DNA of 64,000 nucleotides from Roseiarcus sp963748545 (lineage in GTDB: Bacteria; Pseudomonadota; Alphaproteobacteria; Rhizobiales; Beijerinckiaceae). The position numbers and the translations under genes were made by a program. The stretch lies in the NCBI GenBank assembly GCA_963748545.1, contig CAVVJO010000035.1:372001-436000 (forward strand), read 5' to 3'. This document shows, in pieces, positions 57,742 to 64,000 of the stretch; position 1 is the stretch's first letter; each line of letters begins with the position of its first letter. The notes beneath the pieces were generated by a model that saw only the letters and a list, made by a program, of their open reading frames with translations, searched no databases and was not told the origin of the DNA.

Positions 57742-58526
57742 TGCGCGCCGAGGGGCAGGGGTCGCTTGCGCGGGCGTTTGGGCGCGGGTTTCGAGGCGGG
57801 CGCCGCGATGGTCTTCGGCTCAGACTCCGGCTTGTCGGCGCGCGCGTCGACATTCAGGCGAACCCGGATCGCCTGCGCCTCAAAGCCGACGGTTCTCAGG
57901 GTCGCAAAATACGACAGGCCGGGCGCGAACGCTTCGCCGATCAGGACGCTGAAGCGAATGACCGTCTGTCCGCGAGGCGGCAGCAGGCAGAGTTTCGGCT
58001 CCACTTCGAGCAGGACGCCCGGAACGGGTGGTCTTCCTTCCGCAAAAAAATCGCTCGCTTCGAAGCTGACCTCGACATTGCGATCGTACTTGTTGTCGAG
58101 CAGAAACGCCGACCCGGCGCGCTCCCCGCTCGCGCCCCTGATGACGATTTCGACGCCGTTGGATTCCGCGCGCGCCGGAGCGGCGCCCTCGAAGGCGCCT
58201 TTGACAGGCTCTCGGTCCTGCAACCGCGCTTCGGCTTCGTCGAGAATCCCGTTGACGATCATCAGCGAATGTTCGGTCAAGAGTTTGACCGACGCCAACG
58301 CGAAATCGAGGATGCGCGCCACGTCGCCGTTCGCGGCGATCTTCGGCGCGTCCGCGAGCAGCGGACTGCGACGGACGCTCGTCGCCGAGATCGAGAGCAG
58401 ATTCCTGACGCGGCCCGCCGCCTGGAGATTGCCGGCGATCGAGGAGGTCAGCACCGACTTGAACTCTTGAATCACGGTGTCGAGGGGGCGCATGCGCGGC
58501 GGCTTGTCGCTGTCCGGAGCCTCCAT
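57738..58526 (-). CDS. Hypothetical protein, helical N-terminus plus predicted beta-sandwich
   Basis: 262 residues, not recognised. Residues 10-95 are helix-rich (VIQEFKSVLTSSIAGNLQAAGRV; GDVARILDFALASVKLLTEHS). Residues 115-225 alternate hydrophobic strands (GVEIVIRGASGERAGSAFLLDN; KLCLLPPRGQTVIRFSVLIG) as in immunoglobulin-like domains. The tail is Lys/Arg/Pro-rich. No signal peptide, so cytoplasmic. Coupled by ATGA to the next gene. Confidence 0.6.
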   Translation of the reverse strand: MEAPDSDKPPRMRPLDTVIQEFKSVLTSSIAGNLQAAGRVRNLLSISATSVRRSPLLADAPKIAANGDVARILDFALASVKLLTEHSLMIVNGILDEAEARLQDREPVKGAFEGAAPARAESNGVEIVIRGASGERAGSAFLLDNKYDRNVEVSFEASDFFAEGRPPVPGVLLEVEPKLCLLPPRGQTVIRFSVLIGEAFAPGLSYFATLRTVGFEAQAIRVRLNVDARADKPESEPKTIAAPASKPAPKRPRKRPLPLGAQ

Positions 58527-58538
58527 GGTCTTCCCCGC

Positions 58539-59213
58539 TCAATCGCCCTCGCGCCGGCCGAGCTCCGGCTCGTCGCAAGGCTCGACACACTGGAAGTGAT
58601 CATACCAGTGATGCGCCCGGATGCGATAGCGGCGTTCCAACTGCTCGACGACGCAGGTTCCGGTGAGATTTTCGTCGCATCCGACTTCCAAAAAGACTTC
58701 GACGCATTGCTCGTAGGAACCCTTGACCAGGATCTCGGCCTGATAGCGCCCCTTGGCGAAGCTCGCGGGGATGGCCAGGGTCCCGACCGAAAGCGCGGAA
58801 TCGCCGGCCGGGATCGCCAAAGTCGCCGGCGCCATGGTGAACTCGGCCTGATGCGCGCCATAGACGAAAGGCGTCGCGGAGAGATGGAAAGTGCGCCCGA
58901 CCTTCGCTTCGTTCACGACGCGGATACGCGCGGAAACGGTTTGTCCGGTCATGGCGGCCAGACGCATCCGGCAGGCGCAGCGCGGAGGGCATTCGGTCTC
59001 GGGAATCGAGCAGCAGCCGCAATTCCATCCGCCCCGGCAGCCGCACTCGCACGCGCCGCTCTTTTTCTTGTCCGCGCCGTAGCCGGCTCCGGGCATGAAG
59101 CCGGAAGGCTTGGCGTTCAGCACGTCGCGTCCGAGGTGCCAGGCGTCGGAAAAAATGTTGCGCATTCGCCGGACGATTTCATCCCGGTCGATCGAGAGAG
59201 TCGTGTCGTTCAT
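58539..59213 (-). CDS. Hypothetical Cys-rich protein
   Basis: 224 residues, not recognised. Fourteen cysteines, nine of them in residues about 54-82 in tight pairs and triplets (CECGC, NCGCC, CPPRCACR), and two near the end in FQCVEPCDEPE. This looks like a metal or cluster site. The middle is beta-rich (VSARIRVVNEAKVGRTFHLSATPF). It overlaps the preceding gene by four bases. No signal peptide; a reduced-cytoplasm metal site is more likely than disulfides. Confidence 0.62.
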   Translation of the reverse strand: MNDTTLSIDRDEIVRRMRNIFSDAWHLGRDVLNAKPSGFMPGAGYGADKKKSGACECGCRGGWNCGCCSIPETECPPRCACRMRLAAMTGQTVSARIRVVNEAKVGRTFHLSATPFVYGAHQAEFTMAPATLAIPAGDSALSVGTLAIPASFAKGRYQAEILVKGSYEQCVEVFLEVGCDENLTGTCVVEQLERRYRIRAHHWYDHFQCVEPCDEPELGRREGD

Positions 59214-59974
59214 CGAGGCCTCCGCTTAGGTGACGCCGTCCCGCCAGTGCAGCCAATGCCAAGCCGAAGCCGAACCCCGGCGAAGTCGAAAAATGCAGCG
59301 TAGTTTCGCCCTTTGTAAAGTCCGGTCGGCAGCGTCATGGAAATTTTCGCGTTGGTCGCCGCCCCGGGCGCCAGCGACCGGGTTTTGACTTCGACCTCGA
59401 CGCTCGTCTTGTGCTGCATCGTGCTGCGCAGTTCGTGGTAGACGCGGTCGCGATAGCGGTCGAAACTTTCGTCCTCGCCAACCTCGCGCATCGCAAAGAC
59501 GAGCGCCCGTCCCAACCAGTCGACCTCCTCGAAGAAGACCGACCCGGCGTCGTGGAGCGCGACAGCCACGTTGCCGCGATTTTCGAGATAGAGGTCGGCG
59601 GCGACCACTTGACCCGCTTCCGCGACGAACTCGACCGACTGCGGCTTTATGCTGACGCTGCGACGCTCGAGCACCCGCAGTTCGATCGGGTGCGTGTTGT
59701 CGTCGGCGCGCATAGACGCGCGGTAGATTCCGGGCGCCATCGTCCGGTCGACGAGGAGTTGCGCGCGCAAGCGCGCGTTCGCCTCGGGCGGAAGGCGGCC
59801 CGGAATGCGGATCGGCCGATCGTGCGCCTCGTCGGGCAGCTTCGCCGTCGCGTGGCGAGGACAAACGGGGCGCTTGCCGGGATTGTGCAGCTCCAGTTCG
59901 GCCACGAGCAGCGGCGGGACCCCGATGAAGACCCGAGGGGCGTCCGGCGCGAGGCGCCAAGCGGCGGCGGTCAT
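59210..59974 (-). CDS. Hypothetical protein with two predicted Ig-like domains
   Basis: 254 residues, not recognised. Two repeats of strand-turn patterns are visible: LLVAELELHNPGKRPVCP, LRAQLLVDRTMAPGIYRASM and, later, VVAADLYLENRGNVAVALHD, AKISMTLPTGLYKGRNYAAFF. They resemble tandem beta-sandwich domains such as NEW3. The start is ATG 59974 because its ATGA overlaps the upstream stop; a GTG two codons earlier (59980) is possible. Confidence 0.6.
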   Translation of the reverse strand: MTAAAWRLAPDAPRVFIGVPPLLVAELELHNPGKRPVCPRHATAKLPDEAHDRPIRIPGRLPPEANARLRAQLLVDRTMAPGIYRASMRADDNTHPIELRVLERRSVSIKPQSVEFVAEAGQVVAADLYLENRGNVAVALHDAGSVFFEEVDWLGRALVFAMREVGEDESFDRYRDRVYHELRSTMQHKTSVEVEVKTRSLAPGAATNAKISMTLPTGLYKGRNYAAFFDFAGVRLRLGIGCTGGTASPKRRPR

Positions 59975-60330
59975 GCGCACCGCTCCCGGGCGTGCGGATG
60001 ATAATCCTCGATGATGACCATGCTCTCGCCGCAGGTCGAGAACGAAAGGATTTCCCAGCCCAGGATGCAGACCGAGAACTTCATGCTCGTGGGCAGGTGC
60101 ACGCGCGTCGGTCGGATGCCCATCTGAATGTCGATCTGCGGAATATGGACGATGTCGATCTTGATTTCCGGCAGCTGTGTGATCGCGATCGCGCTTTCCG
60201 ACTTCAGGTCTCCACGGAAGGTGCTGTTCGAGACGATCACGGGCAGCTCCGTCACGGCGATCGATGTGTCGAGGCCGCCGGATATGTTGGTGTCGATTGT
60301 CCAGGGATTGGGAATGCTGGGAACGCTCAC
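59971..60330 (-). CDS. Hypothetical protein with repeated hydrophobic strands (119 aa)
   Basis: 119 residues, not recognised. Isoleucine-rich alternating segments recur: ISGGLDTSIAVTELPVIV, SAIAITQLPEIKIDIVHIP, QIDIQMGIRP. TELPVIV and TQLPEIK look like two copies of one short repeat. GTG start at 60330 behind AGGAGGG. It follows the polyprenyl synthase after 11 bp, and is coupled by ATGA to the next gene. Confidence 0.6.
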   Translation of the reverse strand: MSVPSIPNPWTIDTNISGGLDTSIAVTELPVIVSNSTFRGDLKSESAIAITQLPEIKIDIVHIPQIDIQMGIRPTRVHLPTSMKFSVCILGWEILSFSTCGESMVIIEDYHPHARERCA

Positions 60331-60341
60331 GATGCCCTCCT

Positions 60342-61461
60342 TTAGAGATCCCGGTCGATCACATATTCGATCGCTTCACGCAGGAAAGCCTTGTGCGGCG
60401 AGTCCTGCACCGTCGCAAAGAGCCGCTCGAACGCCGTGGCGGCCTTGCGGGCGTGCGCGCGGGAGACGCCTCGCGCGTAGTCTATGCTGCCATAACGGTC
60501 CATAAGACTGAGCACGTATTGCACCTCAGCCTCGGATTTGCGGTCGCGCGCCTTGCCCATGATGCGGACAACCCGCGCGCGCTCGCCTTCGCTGCAACGG
60601 CGAACCACATGAATCAACATGAGGGTTCGTTTGCCCTCCCAGATATCGCCTGCCGTTTCCTTTCCGTACCGCTCTTCCTCGGCGACGAGGTTCAGAACGT
60701 CGTCCTGGATCTGAAAGGCGACGCCCAAGTGGTAGCCAAACACCTCGAGCGCGTCGAGATCGGCCTGCGAGCCCAAAGCGATGATCGCGCCCACCCGACA
60801 GGGGGAAATGCAGGTGTACCAGCAGGTTTTTTTCGTCGTCATCACGAAATAGCTGCGATCGGTCAGGCCCCATTGACCGGAGCGGACCCAATCGAGCTCC
60901 ATCGCCTGGCCCTCGACCGAACTCGCGCGCCATGCGCTCGATTTCCTTGAAGACGCGCAATGTCTTTTCGAGGCCGATGACGCGGAGATTGTCGAGCAAA
61001 GGCGTCATCGACAGAACGTTCAGCGCGTCTCCAACATTGATGGCGATCGCCGTGCCATATTTTTTGTGCATCGTCGGCGAGCCGCGACGGTGAATCAATT
61101 CGTCTTCGATGTCGTCGTGAACGAGAAACGCGTTGTGGAACAATTCCAGCGCGACCGCGGACGGCAGAGCGTCTTCGGGCACGCCCCCATAGGCCTGGCA
61201 GCAGGCAAGACAGAGCGCGGGCCGGAGGCCCTTGCCGGCGCGCAGTGGGTACTCGGCCAGACGTTTCGCAAGCGCGCGGTGAAACCCACGCCGCTTTACG
61301 GTGGCTTCCATCTCGTTGATCACGACATCCCGATAGCTGCGCAGATGCGTGAGGAATGCGGCCCCCGAACTGTGCACGCCGAGCGGCGCCGCCGCTCTGC
61401 GCTTCGTCCGCGCCGTGGTCGGCCCCGGCGATGCGCCGCCGGCCCCGCTAACGCTGGACAC
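60342..61461 (-). CDS. Polyprenyl diphosphate synthase (frameshifted near 60918)
   Basis: Isoprenyl diphosphate synthase of about 372 residues that adds C5 units to an allylic diphosphate. The first Asp-rich motif is VHDDIEDELIHRRGSPTMH, and the second is FQIQDDVLN, in which the last Asp of DDxxD is Asn. GKGLRPALCLACCQAYGG carries the diphosphate-binding residues. The frame breaks near 60918: an extra T in GAGTTCGG separates ERMARE from SVEGQAMELDWVRSG. It begins at GTG 61461. Chain length cannot be read with confidence. Between ispH and the unknown genes. Confidence 0.83.
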
Positions 61462-61580
61462 GTCGGATCTCCCGTACCGCCGAAGCGCCGCGCCCTGTGG
61501 CGTTCCGCTCGCCGCCCGCGCCGGGGGCCCGCATCTCGAGCGGCAAACGGAAGCTCACCGTCTCCCGCTGGCCGAACTCT

Positions 61581-62459
61581 TCAAGGGTCAGCCCGCCGGC
61601 AAGGGAATTCTAGTCGCTCGATGACGGCGTCTACCAGATACTCGGGCGCGGAGGCGCTCGACGTAAGCCCCAGCGATTTGACGCCTTCGAGCCACCCGCT
61701 GCCGATCTCGTCGGCGGTTTCAATAAGCCGGGCCGTCACGCCGGCGCGCTGCGCCACTTCCACAAGGCGGGTCGAATTGGAGCTGTGCGCCGCGCCAATC
61801 ACCAGGATCAAGTCGCAGTCTTTGGCCAGCTGCCGCACGGCGTCCTGCCGATTCTGGGTCGCATAACAAATATCTTGTCGGTGCGGCGCGATGATCCGCG
61901 GAAAGCGGGCGGCGAGCGCCGCAACGATCTGCAGGGTTTGATCGACGGCGAGCGTCGTTTGCGTCACGTAAGCAATCTCGCCGGATCGGGGTTCGGGCAC
62001 GGCGATGACGTCGGTCTCCTCCTCGACGACAAAGGCGCCATCTCCGTTGGGATTGTCGTAATAGCCCAGAATTCCTTGAACCTCGACGTGATCGCGATGT
62101 CCGATCACCGCGACCGCTCGCCCCTGCTTGGCATGCCGGGCGACTTCGAGATGCACCTTGGTCACGAGCGGACAGGCCCCGTCGAAAACGCGGAGGCCGA
62201 GGGCCTTGGCCTCTGCGTAAACCTCCGGCGGCGACCCGTGGGCGCTCAAGACGACACGGGATCCGGGGGGAACTTCCGAGAGTTTTTCGACGAATATAGC
62301 GCCGCGACGGCTGAGGCGTTCGATCACCACATTATTGTGAACGATGGCGTGACGGACGAAAACCGGCCCCTCGTTACAGTCGAGCGCCCCCTCCACGATC
62401 GCGATGGCTCGATCGACCCCAGCGCAAAATCCGCGCGGATTGGCCAACACCAGCTTCAT
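61581..62459 (-). CDS. ispH: 4-hydroxy-3-methylbut-2-enyl diphosphate reductase
   Basis: 292-residue iron-sulfur enzyme that makes IPP and DMAPP in the last MEP-pathway step. The start is ATG 62459 (MKLVLANPRGFCAGVDRA) with GGAGGA upstream. The three cluster cysteines are in GFCAGV (C12), FDGACPLV (near 95) and DICYATQNRQ (near 195). VLSAHGSPP and IGAAHSSNSTRL complete the family. Intact. Its place at the head of an operon with a polyprenyl synthase suggests it boosts precursor supply for the product made there; it may be a second copy. Confidence 0.94.
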   Translation of the reverse strand: MKLVLANPRGFCAGVDRAIAIVEGALDCNEGPVFVRHAIVHNNVVIERLSRRGAIFVEKLSEVPPGSRVVLSAHGSPPEVYAEAKALGLRVFDGACPLVTKVHLEVARHAKQGRAVAVIGHRDHVEVQGILGYYDNPNGDGAFVVEEETDVIAVPEPRSGEIAYVTQTTLAVDQTLQIVAALAARFPRIIAPHRQDICYATQNRQDAVRQLAKDCDLILVIGAAHSSNSTRLVEVAQRAGVTARLIETADEIGSGWLEGVKSLGLTSSASAPEYLVDAVIERLEFPCRRADP

Positions 62460-62953
62460 TCGTCCTCCGGCCAGAAGAAATTTGCTAGCGGGACCTGATA
62501 AAAGCATCGCATCTCGTCGGCTCGCATGTCAAATGCATGCCGCTGTTAACAAAGGCTATGGTGTAAAGCCGCCGGCCTCGAAAAAACCGATTGAGCGCCA
62601 TGTTTCTGCCGGGGCTCTTCGAGCATCCGGGTCGCGTCGCCGGGGGTCCGAACGATCGAGGCGCCGCCGGCGCGAGCCCAGATGGCGACCTCGGAGTGGC
62701 GAATTGTTCGCCCGCCTCCGAGCGGATTCGACCCCAAGACGCAAAGCCTCGCTTCCCTGCGCATTTACGCCGTTCGCGCTCGCGATTGGCGACGTCAGCC
62801 TCACGTTGAAAGACGACATCCGCTTCGGCATCGGCTCGGACCTTCGTGGCGGTCGCCGGGGGTCAGGTTTTTCCACATCGCCAGAGAAGCAATTTCTTGA
62901 CAGTCGAAGGAGATTGTTCCACATTTGTTCGCATCAACAGGAGAACAGTCCCG
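62460..62953. other. Intergenic region between ispH and the HTH-like gene
   Basis: 494 bp without a supported gene; frames here are short and Arg-rich. The ispH-operon promoter should lie in the first ~100 bp, which include an AT-rich stretch near 62530-62572. TTGACA at 62897-62902 with weakly matching CACATT 17 bp later may be the promoter of the downstream gene. Confidence 0.4.
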
Positions 62954-63934
62954 ATGTCCGATCTCGCCGAAGCCGCTCTGGCGGCCGCACCCGGGAAGCC
63001 AGTCTCCGCGCGCGCCGCGCGGCTCGAAAAGTTCAAGCGGGAACAGCGAATTGTCGAGTCTCTGAACCGCGGGGTCGCCGTCGCCGAGATCGCGGCGCAG
63101 GTCGGGGTCGGCGAAAAGCGGATGCGCGCGATCATCCGCGAGATTCTCGCCCGCCGCATGCCGGCGCCGCCGGCGGAGTTCGCAGCGATCCAGGTCAGCC
63201 GTCTCAACGAGGCGCTGCTGGTCGCCTACAGCGCCATGGGGGACATGAACCTCAAGGCGGTCGACCGCGTCGTCAGGATCGTGCGCGAACTCGACCGCTA
63301 CCACGGGTTTGTCGCCTCCGGCCGGCGCTGGAGCGAGCGCCGCCGGGGGGCCGGCGAAGGCGTTTTGGGATTCGGCCGCCCGCTCGGGATCCGCCAGGGT
63401 TTGGCGCCGGAGGATTGGGCGGAGATCGCGGCTCAGCGGGACGCGATGTCGCCAAGGGCCTCGGCTCGGGATGAGGATCGGGGCGATCGGGGCGACCCGG
63501 AGCCGTCAGCCGTTGCGGCGGATCGCCCGGCCGAAGCCCGACTTGGCGACGTTCGCCCGGAGATTCCGCCGCAAGCCCCTGAAAAGATGGATTCCGCGCC
63601 CGGCCTCGCGACGAGCCATAAGGGAGAAGCCCGTCCTTCGCTCGCCACGACCGACATCGACCCATGGTTTTCCCAGGCGCGCCGTTCCCTAGCGGAGCCG
63701 GCTGCGGCCGCTGCTGGCCCGGAGAATCCGGCGCAACATCTTGAAAACATGGATTTCACGCCTGGGCTTGCGCCGGGCGCGCGGCCGAGCGATCGATACA
63801 GCGCCGGGGCGGGACGGCGGGGGCTGGAACCCGGCCTTCCCGCGGGGCGCTTCGAACCGGCCGCCGCGGCGAGCGACGGTCGCCCGGAAAAGTCGTGGCA
63901 AGGCTCTGAAATCTTTCGATTCGCGCCCGGGTAG
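62954..63934 (+). CDS. HTH-like conserved protein with repeated C-terminal tail
   Basis: 326 residues from ATG 62954. The first ~115 residues are strongly conserved in style: SARAARLEKFKREQRIVESLNRG, then a helix-turn-helix-like VAVAEIAAQVGVGEKRMRAIIREIL and LNEALLVAYSAMGDMNLKAVDRVVRIVRELDRYHGF. Similar proteins occur in several copies in some Hyphomicrobiales. The rest is low-complexity (Ala, Pro, Arg, Glu) and carries three copies of a short motif ending MDSAPGLA / MDFTPGLAPG / FRFAPG. Function unknown; DNA binding is a guess. Confidence 0.7.
   Translation: MSDLAEAALAAAPGKPVSARAARLEKFKREQRIVESLNRGVAVAEIAAQVGVGEKRMRAIIREILARRMPAPPAEFAAIQVSRLNEALLVAYSAMGDMNLKAVDRVVRIVRELDRYHGFVASGRRWSERRRGAGEGVLGFGRPLGIRQGLAPEDWAEIAAQRDAMSPRASARDEDRGDRGDPEPSAVAADRPAEARLGDVRPEIPPQAPEKMDSAPGLATSHKGEARPSLATTDIDPWFSQARRSLAEPAAAAAGPENPAQHLENMDFTPGLAPGARPSDRYSAGAGRRGLEPGLPAGRFEPAAAASDGRPEKSWQGSEIFRFAPG
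63560..63934 (+). repeat. Three degenerate coding repeats, about 54 codons apart
   Basis: Similar 45-51-base units begin at 63560, 63722 and 63887, i.e. 162 and 165 bases apart. Each encodes a variant of E-x-P-x-Q-x-x-E-x-M-D-F-x-PG. The third unit ends the gene. Confidence 0.55.
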
Positions 63935-63954
63935 CGCCTCCGCCGATCGCCGGC

Positions 63955-64000
63955 TCAGCGTTCCCGCATGGCGCGCGAGGCGACCTCGACCAGGGGCGAG
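63955..64000 (-). CDS. C-terminal fragment of a gene cut by the window edge
   Basis: Fifteen codons on the minus strand, PLVEVASRAMRER followed by a stop (TGA at 63957-63955). The sequence is plausible for a real protein end, but too short to identify. Confidence 0.3.
   Translation of the reverse strand, partial: SPLVEVASRAMRER

Noticed and set aside
55999..61461. Carotenoid or encapsulin-linked terpene cluster
   Set aside because: No phytoene synthase, desaturase, terpene cyclase or encapsulin shell gene is present; only the CrtC-like fold and polyprenyl synthase match.

Overview
The window is GC-rich chromosomal DNA from an alphaproteobacterium, most likely of the order Hyphomicrobiales (Rhizobiales). 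Several things point there: the block murA–DUF2948–hisD–UPF0262, a TsaE protein fused to an AmgK-type sugar kinase, a DivL-like pseudo-kinase, perfect CtrA boxes (TTAA-N7-TTAA) in front of division genes, and a tRNA-His without an encoded G-1 and with A73. No insertion sequence, prophage, CRISPR array or rRNA operon was seen.

Layout. (1) 0.1-10.6 kb: an Rrf2 regulator with cysteine synthase, a DsbA-like thiol oxidoreductase, DUF3297, rpsT, a crotonase, purine catabolism (allantoinase/OHCU-decarboxylase fusion plus guanine deaminase), groES-groEL under a CIRCE element, and a rhodanese. (2) 10.8-20.3 kb: hslVU, an ACT-domain protein, trpS, the DivL-like sensor, tsaE-amgK and murU (peptidoglycan recycling). 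(3) 20.4-38.4 kb: a porin, then the second half of a division/cell-wall cluster: murC, a class-I glutamine amidotransferase, murB, ddl, ftsQ, ftsA, ftsZ, lpxC, bamD, recN, a small protein, murA, DUF2948, hisD and UPF0262. (4) 38.3-48.3 kb: methyltransferase, DUF429 protein, tRNA-His, exported hydrolase, exported isoaspartate methyltransferase, a PEP-CTERM GDSL hydrolase, a dehydratase/reductase, DUF4105, GNAT, and acyl-CoA ligase divergent from a MarR regulator. (5) 48.5-55.9 kb: an accessory block led by a LysR regulator, with three alpha/beta hydrolases, a DUF6130-like protein, an exported metallo-beta-lactamase-fold protein, a TehA/SLAC1-type channel and an SDR. (6) 56.0-62.5 kb, minus strand: a tightly packed operon of ispH, a polyprenyl diphosphate synthase, five unrecognised proteins (two with predicted beta-sandwich regions, one Cys-rich), a CrtC/AttH-like protein and an SCP2-like protein. 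This is the best candidate for an undescribed system. (7) 63-64 kb: an HTH-like protein with a repeated tail.

The sequence carries many single-base frameshifts, about sixteen in twelve genes. They hit genes that must work (trpS, murB, ftsQ, ftsZ, tsaE). Most are an extra or missing copy of a neighbouring base in a short run, and in every case the protein continues correctly in the next frame. I read these as sequence or assembly errors rather than decay. For these genes I give the whole restored extent and say where the frame breaks.
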